Assembly: GCA_023387985.1 (NCBI GenBank)
Contig: JAEWHC010000005.1
Location: 310,001 to 374,000 of the forward strand
From: Bacteroidota bacterium
GTDB taxonomy: Bacteria > Bacteroidota > Bacteroidia > Chitinophagales > Chitinophagaceae
Direction of reading: 5' to 3'
Length of the DNA stretch: 64,000 bases
Below the pieces are notes generated by a model that was not told the origin of the DNA, ran no database searches, and saw only the letters and a program-made list of their open reading frames with translations. Position numbers and translations under genes: made by a program. Positions 54,774-62,922 of the stretch are shown here, piece after piece. Numbering within the stretch: position 1 is the stretch's first letter; the number at the start of each line of letters is the position of its first letter.

Positions 54774-54897
54774 GCGCACTGAAATTTTTAAAATATAAGT
54801 TAGAAAAAAGTGGTTGTTAATCGTAGGCTGCTTTCAGGCAGGGCTAACGAAATTAAGGCCGTCAATCCATAATTGAAAGCGGGTAAAGCACACAAGC

Positions 54898-54906
54898 TGT
54901 GGATAA
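54898..54906 (-). promoter_or_regulatory. Perfect DnaA box upstream of nrdJ
   Basis: TGTGGATAA on the plus strand is TTATCCACA on the minus strand, the high-affinity DnaA box. It lies 125 bases before the nrdJ ATG. In E. coli the nrdAB promoter is controlled by DnaA boxes, so a similar link to the cell cycle is plausible here. Confidence 0.55.
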
Positions 54907-54917
54907 CCTTGTTGAAA

Positions 54918-54929
54918 AATTACGTAATT
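54918..54929. repeat. 12-bp perfect palindrome
   Basis: AATTACGTAATT is self-complementary over its full length. It lies between the DnaA box and the longer palindrome and may be a dimeric regulator's site. Confidence 0.5.
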
Positions 54930-54953
54930 GTTAACCCACCTGCATTTGGCAAT

Positions 54954-54976
54954 TTTTACACAGTGCCTGTGTAAAA
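54954..54976. promoter_or_regulatory. Interrupted palindrome, operator candidate
   Basis: TTTTACACAG (54954-54963) and CTGTGTAAAA (54967-54976) are perfect reverse complements around TGC. Neither side has a terminator T-run. TTTTACACA in each arm differs from the DnaA box by one base. The element ends two bases before a possible -7 element (54978-54985) of the histidine kinase gene. Confidence 0.55.
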
Positions 54977-55146
54977 CTATATTTCATTAAAACCGCCCTT
55001 CCGGCCAATCGCAAAGGTTCTTTCTCATCCCTCATTTTCTCCGTTCAGAATGCTTTTTAACCAAACAGCAAAAACGCTGTTGGATGAGGGCGCAGCGCCT
55101 TAATTTTATGCGTTAAAAGGTTGAATTACATTCATTCTGCTGGAAA

Positions 55147-56214
55147 ATGCTAAGGCACAGGAACTCATATTACTGGATTGCCCAACTGGGGGGATGGGGA
55201 TCCTATATCCTGCTTTATACTTTTTATTACTACTCCATCAACTATTACTATTCCGATTATCCCTATTATTTTCATACGGTTTTTTGTGAAGCCATTGCCG
55301 GCTTATTGATCTCCCACCTCATGCGTTCTGTAATTCATGAATCAAAACTGATGAATTTTCCCATCGGCACACAGGTGTTGTGGATGGCGGTACTCACCAT
55401 TTCATTTTCCATGATATACAGCGCTGTAGTGGTAACCGTGGAGACACTGATGGGCTGGGAACAGGAATACCTGATTGGTACAACCTTCGGTTACAAGTTT
55501 GCCCGTACTACCCTGGGAGCCGGTTTGTTCTTCACCATCTGGAGTTTGTTATACCTGGCTTATCACTATATCCAAAAAGCACAAAGCGACCGGCTCAACC
55601 AAATGAAGCTGCAGTCAACTGTGAAAGAGCTTGAACTCAAAACATTAAAGGCCCATATAAATCCACATTTCATTTTCAATGCCCTCAACAGCATCCGCGC
55701 CCTGATTGATGAAAATCCGGAACGGGCAAGAACCGCGATTACCGAATTGAGTTATCTCTTGCGCAGCAGCATGAGCAGCGATAAACTCGAATTGGTACCG
55801 CTTGAAAAAGAATTGAACATTGTGAAGAATTATCTCACACTCGAACAGATCCGTTTTGAAGACCGGTTGCGGGTAAACTGGCAGGTTAATGACGACACGC
55901 TTCAGCAACCTGTCCCCCCCATGATGCTGCAAACCCTGGTGGAAAACGCCATTAAGCACGGCATCAGCAACCATTTGCATGGCGGGGAAATTGAAATCAT
56001 CAGCGATTATGTAAATGATCATTATGAATTGGTGGTAAAAAATTCAGGTGCGCAGTACAACCCATCCAATGCGGCCGGTTTCGGGCTCAGCAGCACCAGG
56101 CAACGGCTCAACTGGCTGTTTGGAAACGCGGCTTCATTTGAAATATTCAATAATCCACAAAACCAGGTGGAAGTAAATATAAAAATGCCTGTACAGGCTA
56201 TCGCTAAAATTTAG
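55147..56214 (+). CDS. LytS-type sensor histidine kinase
   Basis: 355 residues. Four or so hydrophobic segments (about 10-140) form the sensor, then the His_kinase domain with LKAHINPHFIFNALNSIRALI, in which His174 is the likely phosphorylated residue. The ATP-binding domain has MMLQTLVENAIKHGI (N box) and a GFGLSSTRQRL glycine motif. It pairs with the LytTR response regulator 4 bases downstream. The signal is unknown; the sensor lacks a recognisable extracellular domain. Confidence 0.92.
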   Translation: MLRHRNSYYWIAQLGGWGSYILLYTFYYYSINYYYSDYPYYFHTVFCEAIAGLLISHLMRSVIHESKLMNFPIGTQVLWMAVLTISFSMIYSAVVVTVETLMGWEQEYLIGTTFGYKFARTTLGAGLFFTIWSLLYLAYHYIQKAQSDRLNQMKLQSTVKELELKTLKAHINPHFIFNALNSIRALIDENPERARTAITELSYLLRSSMSSDKLELVPLEKELNIVKNYLTLEQIRFEDRLRVNWQVNDDTLQQPVPPMMLQTLVENAIKHGISNHLHGGEIEIISDYVNDHYELVVKNSGAQYNPSNAAGFGLSSTRQRLNWLFGNAASFEIFNNPQNQVEVNIKMPVQAIAKI

Positions 56215-56218
56215 AATT

Positions 56219-56959
56219 ATGCATACACAACTTAGATGCCTGATCGTAGATGATGAACGTCTTGCCCGCCAGGAATTGAAACGGATGCTGGAAGAATTTC
56301 CAAAGCTTGAAGTGATTGACGAAGCCGGAAATGTAGATGAGGCGGTGGAAAAAGTTGAGGAAAAGGAACCGGACCTGATCTTTCTCGATATCAACATGCC
56401 CGGCAAAACCGGCTTTGACCTGTTGCAGGAACTGGACAAGACACCCCATGTCATTTTCACCACAGCCTACGATGAATATGCGGTAAAAGCTTTTGAAGTA
56501 AATGCTTTGGATTATTTGCTAAAGCCCATAGATCCGCGGCGCCTGCAGGAAGCTGTGCATAAAGCCATTGAAGAGGTAGAGGCCGAAAAACAAAATGTGG
56601 AAGAAGCGGCCCAAAAAGGGAAACTCAGCGGTGAAGACCAGGTTTTTGTGAAGGATGGCGAACGCTGCTGGTTTGTGCGACTGAGCGATATCCGGCTTTT
56701 TGAAAGCGTGGGCAATTATGCCAAGGTATATTTCGGCAATAACCGGCCGCTCATTTTAAAATCACTGAATGCCCTGGAGGAAAGGCTTGACAGCAAAATT
56801 TTTTTCCGGGCCAACCGCAAACATATCGTAAACCTGCAGCAGGTGGAAAAAGTGGAGAATTATTTCAACGGAGGGCTGCTGCTTGAACTTAAAGGGGGGG
56901 ATAAGATTGAGGTTAGCCGCAGGCAGACCGTGAAGTTTAAGGATATGATGAGCCTTTAA
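56219..56959 (+). CDS. LytTR family response regulator
   Basis: 246 residues. The receiver domain has the acidic pocket Asp11-Asp12, the phosphoacceptor Asp57 in FLDINMPGKTG and the Lys in YLLKPI. The C-terminal LytTR DNA-binding domain (about 140-246) has FVKDGERCWFVRLSDIRLFES and FFRANRKHIVNL. It starts 4 bases after the kinase gene. Targets are not known; LytTR sites are usually direct repeats near its own or neighbouring promoters, and I did not find an obvious pair here. Confidence 0.93.
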   Translation: MHTQLRCLIVDDERLARQELKRMLEEFPKLEVIDEAGNVDEAVEKVEEKEPDLIFLDINMPGKTGFDLLQELDKTPHVIFTTAYDEYAVKAFEVNALDYLLKPIDPRRLQEAVHKAIEEVEAEKQNVEEAAQKGKLSGEDQVFVKDGERCWFVRLSDIRLFESVGNYAKVYFGNNRPLILKSLNALEERLDSKIFFRANRKHIVNLQQVEKVENYFNGGLLLELKGGDKIEVSRRQTVKFKDMMSL

Positions 56960-57094
56960 TCCCACGCCATCTTTTGATTTTAATTATCCGGTATGAAGGA
57001 TTCGCCCGTGTATTAACACATCATTTTACATTCAGTCAAACATTTTTCCTGACTGCACGTTTAACAGCTGTTCGGTCTTAAAACAACGATCAAA

Positions 57095-57457
57095 ATGAAA
57101 GAAACCATAAACAAGATCCTGTTCAACCACAAAACCGGTGCAAATGCTGAATTACCGGAATTTACCAATCAGCCCTCGCTTGCGTTTTGCTTAACTATGG
57201 ACCTGATTGGTTATATCAGTTTTGCTGTACCTTTTTTGGGAGAGGCCAGTGACCTTATTTGGGCGCCATTAAGTGGACTTATATTTTTCAAGGCCTTTGG
57301 AGGAACTAAAGGCAAATACGGTGGATTATTCGCATTTGCTGAAGAAGCATTGCCATTTTTGGATTTCATCCCTACCTTTAGCCTTATGTGGGCTTATCAG
57401 CGTTTATTTGCAAAGAAGCCATTAAGCAAAAAAGTCATTGATATAAAGCCAGCATAA
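57095..57457 (+). CDS. Small membrane protein, unknown
   Basis: 120 residues with two hydrophobic regions (FCLTMDLIGYISFAVPFLG and ALPFLDFIPTFSLMWAYQ) and a basic tail. A central GGTKGKYGG loop is notable. I do not recognise a named family, although short proteins of this kind are common in Bacteroidota genomes. It follows the two-component genes by 135 bases on the same strand and ends at a clear terminator, so it may belong to that transcription unit or be a target of it. Confidence 0.65.
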   Translation: MKETINKILFNHKTGANAELPEFTNQPSLAFCLTMDLIGYISFAVPFLGEASDLIWAPLSGLIFFKAFGGTKGKYGGLFAFAEEALPFLDFIPTFSLMWAYQRLFAKKPLSKKVIDIKPA

Positions 57458-57468
57458 TATCAATGTAA

Positions 57469-57500
57469 GGCCCCGGGATTTATTCCGGGGCCAATTTTTT
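57469..57500 (+). terminator. Intrinsic terminator after the small membrane gene
   Basis: GGCCCCGG (57469-57476) and CCGGGGCC (57485-57492) form a perfect 8-bp stem with an 8-base loop, followed by AA and six T. Confidence 0.85.
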
Positions 57501-57573
57501 CAGGAGCGCTTCAATTACCAGTTCTATTTTTCCCGGCTGCCGCCGGAAAAACCTCCACAGCACACATATGAAT

Positions 57574-58419
57574 TTAGCCAGGATTATTCTGTGCGGCTTC
57601 AATACCGGCCTCGTCAATTTCTACCAGCGCCATTTTGATATCTTCAATATCGGTTGATTTCCGGTAAATTTTCCCTTCCCTGTCAACTAAGAAATGCGTT
57701 GGAAAACCATAAACAAACAATTTGTCCGAAGTGAATTCAGCCATGTCCGCAATGGTGTGGTATGCCAGAGGATTCTGTCTTAAAAAGGGCTGAAGCGAAT
57801 CTTTACTATCCAGGGCCAGGCTCATGAACACCATATCATTTTTATCTTCATACTGTTTCACCAGTTGATTCAGTTCTGGAAATTCTTCAACGCATGCCAC
57901 GCATTTGATAAACCAGCATTTCACGAGCATCAGTTTGCCTTTGGTGTTTTCCGAACTTAAAATATTTCCCTCAATGTCGGTGAATTTAAACTCCGGGAAT
58001 GGGCGGCCTTCGGCATCAAGAAATTCAAGCTGCGTTTTGGCCTCTTCAGAAATTGTTTTGCGGATATCATGTTTCAAGCCATCGAGCTGCGCCAACCGGT
58101 AAACCGGCCGGATCCTTGTACCTCCCACCAGCAGTGGAATATACCGGCCTGTTGTCAGGTTATTTACGAACGCCTTCCGGCTCAATGGTTTCCCATCGGC
58201 ATCCTGGCCTTGGAAGCTCCGGCTAAGCCGAATGTGTTCATAATGGTAATTCCACCAGGTGCGGAAATCCGGAGTTATTGAATTTACTTCCGGCACCACG
58301 ATCTCTGCAATATCGTGTTCATCCATCTGGGCTGCCGCCTTTCTCCCTTCGTTACACGAATAGAGCAATAAAGCCATTAAAGCCATCCATAAAATTCCTG
58401 TTCTATTTTTCCTTTTCAT
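57574..58419 (-). CDS. TlpA/thioredoxin-like lipoprotein
   Basis: 281 residues from ATG 58419 (an ATG three codons upstream is also in frame). Lipobox LYSC (Cys22). A C-terminal thioredoxin fold has the active site CVAC (Cys173 and Cys176) in MLVKCWFIKCVACVEEF, a TlpA/ResA-like redox motif. The N-terminal 120 residues are a separate region of unknown fold. It probably reduces or isomerises disulfides in the periplasm. It overlaps the 3' end of the propeller/phosphoesterase gene by 17 bases, so the two are coupled. Confidence 0.87.
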   Translation of the reverse strand: MKRKNRTGILWMALMALLLYSCNEGRKAAAQMDEHDIAEIVVPEVNSITPDFRTWWNYHYEHIRLSRSFQGQDADGKPLSRKAFVNNLTTGRYIPLLVGGTRIRPVYRLAQLDGLKHDIRKTISEEAKTQLEFLDAEGRPFPEFKFTDIEGNILSSENTKGKLMLVKCWFIKCVACVEEFPELNQLVKQYEDKNDMVFMSLALDSKDSLQPFLRQNPLAYHTIADMAEFTSDKLFVYGFPTHFLVDREGKIYRKSTDIEDIKMALVEIDEAGIEAAQNNPG

Positions 58420-60832
58420 CGCGGCCATTCAGTTTAATAAACGCTGCCCTTTTCGGACCGGGGAAAGGTACATGTTCTCCTTTGATGGCATGCCATAATA
58501 CTTCGGCAAATTCAATATCCGGAGCCGCATCTTCCTTACTGAAATCATAGCCTTCACTCAGGCGTTGCCATTTGTTTAGGGCAACATTTTTTTCTTTCAG
58601 ATCTACATTGGGAATAACATGACGGAAAGTTGAAAAATCTGGTGTGGCTGTAAAGCTTCTCCACAAAGGCATGGCGGCTGCATCATATTGCGTCATCGGC
58701 GGCATGCCCAGGATGAGCTCAATGGTTCGCAAAAATCCGGAAGTCGTGTACATGGTGTGGTCAATAAAATTACGCTTAACATAAGGCCCGGCAAGGTATG
58801 CTGTGCTCCGGTGAGCATCTACATGATCAGCGCCGTTTTGGGCGTCATCTTCCACGATCAGCACCACCGATTCTTTCCAGACGGGCGATTGACTCAGGTG
58901 CTCCAAAAACATTCCAACCGCCAGGTCATTATCGGCCACATGGGCATTGGGTGTTGGTCGGCCAAGACGAAGTCCTTCGGTATGGTCATTGCCAAAACGA
59001 ACAGTGCTCAATTGCGGCAATTTGCCGGCCGCCACCAATGAGTCGAAGTCATGCTGCCATTTGCGAAAGCGGAATGTATCGCTGATGGAAAGATCATACC
59101 CTGGGAAATCCACATCCACATGCCCGTCAAGAACAGGAAGTGTGCCTTTCCCATTATTCACAAATTCGCCATAGGTTCGGAAACTGACACCAGACCGGTG
59201 TGCATGATCCCATAAAAATCCATCGCGGTTGTTGCCCAGTTTATTTGCTCCTTCGCCGGGGTATCCGCCTCCCCGGCCGCCGTAACTGGTGGGCCAGGTT
59301 TTTTCCACGAAATCATTGGCATAAGCACCCATGGTCCAGTTGTGCCCATCGGCACTCACCTCCGCATCAACATAAAAATTATCCAGCAACACAAATTGCC
59401 TGGCAAGGTTGTGTTGATTGGGGGTGATTTCTTCACCAAAAAGCAATAGCGAGGTATCGCCCTTTCCACCGGGAATATCACTCAATACCTGGTCGTATGT
59501 GCGGTTTTCCTTAATGATATAGAATACATATTTAATGGGGGAAGGATCGCCAACTTTCATCGGTATTGGATTTCCGGGCTCACCTTCTGCAAGCAATTCT
59601 TTTTCTTTGCTGTATGGGGTGTTTTTATAAACCTGCTCACTGTAAGCGGCAAGCGCTTTATCTTCCGGTTCAGCAATGATGCTCAGGTCGCCCCAGAGCA
59701 GGCCACCAATGTATTCAACCCCTGCCGGTTTGTTGGGATCGCCCTGGTGATGCAGTACACGCTGACCAGATTTATAGGGACTCGGACCATTGGGATTGGG
59801 ATAAGAGCGAAACCCTTTGCCATTGGTTACATAAATATTTCCTTTCACCACTTTCACATTGGTGGGATACCAGCCCGTGGGAATGAACCCCTCACTTTGG
59901 GATTCATTCCATTTTTCAATATCAAAAACGGCAAGGCAGTTGTTGTCGGCATTGGCGATGTAAAGGATTTCATCATTTTCACTCAATGCAAGGCCATTTG
60001 TAGTACTGCCGCTCGGCGCATCGGGAAAAAGGGCTGCGTTTAAAGTTTCCATTACGCGGAAATTGCCCACATCAATTACCGAGACACTGTTATCGTTTGC
60101 ATTGGCCACAAACAAGCGGCGGCCATCGCGGGTAATGGTCATTTCATTGGGATTGTCACCTACAGGAATTTCACCGATCAGGTTCCCAAAATCCGGATTC
60201 ATAACCATCACCTTATCGCATCCCCAGCAACTGATGAACAACTTTTGCCGGTCAGGACTAAGCAATACCGCATAGGCTTCGCCAGGAAGCCAGGTGGTGG
60301 TCATAATCGCTTTTGTACTGAGATTGATCCGGTAAAGCACATTGTTTTCTTTGGTAACCACAAACAGCGTGTTGGTGACCGGATCAATATCCATTCCGGA
60401 AGGAGAGATCAATGGCTTCATTTTGGGACCAAGCACAATGCTGTCGATGTAGGCCAGTTTATTGCCCCCTGTAGAAAAGACGAGGATCATGTTGTCGTTA
60501 CCGCCACTTGCATAAAGCCTGCTGCCATCGGGTGAAAATTTAAGACCATACCAGCTTTTATCCACCACACGGGTATCGAGCAATGTTTGATTTTCCAGGT
60601 CGAATAACTGCACCGATTGGGTGCTTTGTCCGTTGTTGGTGATGGCCAGCAATTTTTCATCAGGAGAAACCGCCATGTTCAATGGCAGATCACCCAGTTG
60701 CACACTTTTCCCCGCAGGGGTCAGTTGCCAGCCATTGGGAAGAATATAGGTTTGAAGAGGCAAAGGCGCTTGCCGTTGAGCAATACAGCCAAACAATAAA
60801 AAAGCCAATGCCAATGGAAAAGATTTTTTCAT
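58403..60832 (-). CDS. YncE-like beta-propeller with phosphoesterase domain, lipoprotein
   Basis: 809 residues from ATG 60832 (the longer frame to 60859 adds nine residues before MKKSFPLALAFLLFGC). Lipobox LFGC (Cys16). The N-terminal half is a seven-bladed YncE/YVTN propeller with repeats such as LFVANANDNSVSVIDV. The C-terminal half is an alkaline-phosphatase-superfamily phosphoesterase with VFYIIKENRTYDQVL, DGHNWTMGA and IVEDDAQNGADHVDAHRS. It is exported and anchored, and may hydrolyse a phosphate ester or phospholipid. The substrate is unknown. A 10-bp palindrome lies in its 5' region. Confidence 0.88.
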   Translation of the reverse strand: MKKSFPLALAFLLFGCIAQRQAPLPLQTYILPNGWQLTPAGKSVQLGDLPLNMAVSPDEKLLAITNNGQSTQSVQLFDLENQTLLDTRVVDKSWYGLKFSPDGSRLYASGGNDNMILVFSTGGNKLAYIDSIVLGPKMKPLISPSGMDIDPVTNTLFVVTKENNVLYRINLSTKAIMTTTWLPGEAYAVLLSPDRQKLFISCWGCDKVMVMNPDFGNLIGEIPVGDNPNEMTITRDGRRLFVANANDNSVSVIDVGNFRVMETLNAALFPDAPSGSTTNGLALSENDEILYIANADNNCLAVFDIEKWNESQSEGFIPTGWYPTNVKVVKGNIYVTNGKGFRSYPNPNGPSPYKSGQRVLHHQGDPNKPAGVEYIGGLLWGDLSIIAEPEDKALAAYSEQVYKNTPYSKEKELLAEGEPGNPIPMKVGDPSPIKYVFYIIKENRTYDQVLSDIPGGKGDTSLLLFGEEITPNQHNLARQFVLLDNFYVDAEVSADGHNWTMGAYANDFVEKTWPTSYGGRGGGYPGEGANKLGNNRDGFLWDHAHRSGVSFRTYGEFVNNGKGTLPVLDGHVDVDFPGYDLSISDTFRFRKWQHDFDSLVAAGKLPQLSTVRFGNDHTEGLRLGRPTPNAHVADNDLAVGMFLEHLSQSPVWKESVVLIVEDDAQNGADHVDAHRSTAYLAGPYVKRNFIDHTMYTTSGFLRTIELILGMPPMTQYDAAAMPLWRSFTATPDFSTFRHVIPNVDLKEKNVALNKWQRLSEGYDFSKEDAAPDIEFAEVLWHAIKGEHVPFPGPKRAAFIKLNGRDEKEK

Positions 60833-60856
60833 ACACAGGTAGGTTAAAGTTGACGG

Positions 60857-60886
60857 CACTAAAAATAGAAAGGGAAATTTTTAGTG
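60857..60886. promoter_or_regulatory. 10-bp palindrome before the phosphoesterase gene
   Basis: CACTAAAAAT (60857-60866) and ATTTTTAGTG (60877-60886) are perfect reverse complements with a 10-base spacer. It lies 25 bases upstream of the ATG, between that gene and the DUF4350 gene. A TATTTTTA at its edge on the minus strand is one base off the -7 consensus, so it may be an operator over the promoter. There is no T-run, so it is a poor terminator. Confidence 0.45.
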
Positions 60887-60937
60887 GCTGCTTTGAAGTT
60901 TAGGATAAAGTTAAGCAGCCAGCCCATGCGGGGAATC

Positions 60938-62149
60938 TCAGGTAGCCATATTTTTTCGCACAAGCTGATACAGCCGGATCATCTGATCGTCGGTAAGGTG
61001 CTCATAACGGTTGGCCAGTTGCATCAGGAAATTCATTTCCCGGCATTCTTCCAGGTCCATGCCGGTTTTCATATGAATGATATCTGCCAGATCTGCCGGA
61101 TGAATGTTGGGTGGCAGGTAGTACCGGTTTCGCAGCTTTTCCATGTAATAAAGCGATACTTTTCGGGCAATATTTGAATTGTCGTGTTTTTTGAAATAAA
61201 GATTGGCGATGGTTTTTACGAACTCCACGGTGGTATTGTTATTTGGTGCCAGAACCGGAATAACTCTTTGCTTCCTGCGCAAATTGCTGAGAACGTAAAG
61301 CGACCCGGTGACCAGGAGAATAAAGAATGCCCACCGCAATGGAGGAATTTTCAGCAAGACGGAAAAAAGGGAAGTGCTACCCGGCTGACGCAAGAGGTTT
61401 CTGGAAGCGTATTCGTCAAAATACAGGGCAGTTGGATTATCAGGCAGGTAAGCAGCCAGGTCCCACAGGTAATTGTAATTGGTTTTGGACAACAAAAAAT
61501 AGTTGGAAAAACCCGCGGCATTTGTAACAAAGATCAACTCCCCTCTTCCAATTTTTTGCCTTACGCCTGAAGGAATGGAAGGATTTCTCCAGGCAATTTT
61601 TTCGGTGATGACCACACCAGAATCCGCGACGATCTCTTTATTGAAAGGGGTATAGAAATAACTGTACAAATCTTGGGCTGTGCTGACTGAATCGGTGGTG
61701 CTCAACCAGGTATCCCCTAGTGACGGGCCAAAAAAAACTTCAATGGAATTGTTGATGCGTAATCCAAAAGTTTCCGCCATATCTGCGGTAATTTCATCCG
61801 TAACCATAAGCAACGTGTTGCCCGCTTCAATATACGCCCGCATGGCAAGGGCTTCGTCTTTCCAGTAAGCCACTTTTGGAGATATGAGTACATACAATTC
61901 ATTTCTTGGCAAGGAATGACCGTTTTCATTCCGCAACCAACTTTCAAAAGGTTGATCTACAATCCCAAATTCTCCATCGTTATAAATATGCTCAAGAAAC
62001 TGCCGGGCTACCTGTCCGCCCATTGGCCGCGAATCACCGGGTAAGAGGGTCATTTGCATGTTGGGCATTTCCCGACCTTTTTCTTTGCCGCAGGCAGACA
62101 GCCAAAAGCCGCACAAAACAAGCGATATGTAAAGGATCAACCGAGCCAT
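60938..62149 (-). CDS. DUF4350 domain lipoprotein
   Basis: 403 residues with lipobox LSAC (Cys20). The soluble N-terminal part (about 30-260) has the DUF4350 look (a GATase1-like fold with MVTDEITADMAETFG), a membrane segment FFILLVTGSLYVLSNL lies at about 280, and a charged C-terminal tail follows. The family occurs in SpoIIM-DUF4129-MoxR-DUF58 clusters and has no known activity. It overlaps the DUF4129 gene by 13 bases. Confidence 0.84.
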   Translation of the reverse strand: MARLILYISLVLCGFWLSACGKEKGREMPNMQMTLLPGDSRPMGGQVARQFLEHIYNDGEFGIVDQPFESWLRNENGHSLPRNELYVLISPKVAYWKDEALAMRAYIEAGNTLLMVTDEITADMAETFGLRINNSIEVFFGPSLGDTWLSTTDSVSTAQDLYSYFYTPFNKEIVADSGVVITEKIAWRNPSIPSGVRQKIGRGELIFVTNAAGFSNYFLLSKTNYNYLWDLAAYLPDNPTALYFDEYASRNLLRQPGSTSLFSVLLKIPPLRWAFFILLVTGSLYVLSNLRRKQRVIPVLAPNNNTTVEFVKTIANLYFKKHDNSNIARKVSLYYMEKLRNRYYLPPNIHPADLADIIHMKTGMDLEECREMNFLMQLANRYEHLTDDQMIRLYQLVRKNMAT

Positions 62150-62922
62150 TGTTTATGAAATTGACGAAAACGGTGGTTGATGTAATTGTATTGTTCAGCA
62201 TCGGGTTGGAATTCGCCATACCAAACATATTCGAAAAGCACGGTAAGCTCTTTAAATCCATTGCGCAATGCAGGTTCTTTCAGCTGCCGCAAATATTGAG
62301 CGTTGGTAGCTTCTTTTTGAAGGATAATCTTCTCTTTGCGGGCCATATTTTCCAGGGTATCCAGGAACCAGTATCTTACGGCAAGGCGATACGCGCCGTT
62401 TTGCTCAGCCTTCTCTCTTCCACTTAGGAATGTTCCCGGTTTTGCTTTATCCTCAAAGGCGTTTTCCTTCACCAGTCTTTTGCCGGACCTGCCAATAACC
62501 CGCTCTCCGAAAATTAAGAATAACAGCCATATCATTGCGGCACCGCCAATTATCCAAAGCAACCATTCCACCCAGCTCCAGTCGATCTGCGTTTCTTTCT
62601 TAGGCATTTCAGGAGATTTTATGGAGTTGCGCAGCAAACTGTCGAGGTAAGTCATGTAACTGTACTCGTTGCGGCCAAGCACTTTCACAGCAGAATCGGC
62701 GAGGCTGATTTCTTTTAAGCTCTGCATTTTCGTACCAGCCTTTTCCTGGTTTCCCGGGGTGTAAATCTCCACATTTTCTTCCGGGTCCAAAGAATCATAA
62801 TAATCCGGTAGCGGGGCAATAATTTCCCGCAAGCTGTCTGTGCCCTGACTTCGGGCAGCATCTGTACAAAGAAAAAAGAAGATGAGCCAGGCTGTTGCCA
62901 GGCAAAATTTTAATCCTGCCAT
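62137..62922 (-). CDS. DUF4129 domain membrane protein
   Basis: 261 residues. A signal or first membrane segment at the N terminus (FCLATAWLIFFFLC), a periplasmic region, a membrane segment VEWLLWIIGGAAMIWLLFLIF at about 130-150, and a C-terminal DUF4129 domain with AYRLAVRYWFLDTLENM and the later FEYVWYGEFQPD. It overlaps both neighbours by 13 bases. Its role is unknown; context is the SpoIIM/DUF4350 envelope cluster. Confidence 0.83.
   Translation of the reverse strand: MAGLKFCLATAWLIFFFLCTDAARSQGTDSLREIIAPLPDYYDSLDPEENVEIYTPGNQEKAGTKMQSLKEISLADSAVKVLGRNEYSYMTYLDSLLRNSIKSPEMPKKETQIDWSWVEWLLWIIGGAAMIWLLFLIFGERVIGRSGKRLVKENAFEDKAKPGTFLSGREKAEQNGAYRLAVRYWFLDTLENMARKEKIILQKEATNAQYLRQLKEPALRNGFKELTVLFEYVWYGEFQPDAEQYNYINHRFRQFHKQWLG

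Larger units (their letters stand above)
54774..55146. other. Divergent nrdJ / histidine kinase spacer
   Basis: 373 bases with no gene. It contains a perfect DnaA box (54898-54906), a 12-bp palindrome (54918-54929), a long interrupted palindrome (54954-54976) whose arms are each one base off a DnaA box, and a TATATTTC (54978-54985) one base off the -7 consensus, pointing toward the histidine kinase. I looked for a cobalamin riboswitch and found no clear B12 box. Confidence 0.6.

Noticed and set aside
54774..54897. Cobalamin riboswitch upstream of the B12-dependent reductase
   Set aside because: No B12-box-like sequence or fitting paired structure was found by eye; a covariance-model search would be decisive.
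54774..55146. Replication origin
   Set aside because: One perfect and two near-perfect DnaA boxes are too few, there is no DNA-unwinding element array or dnaA/dnaN neighbour, and regulation of nrdJ explains them better.
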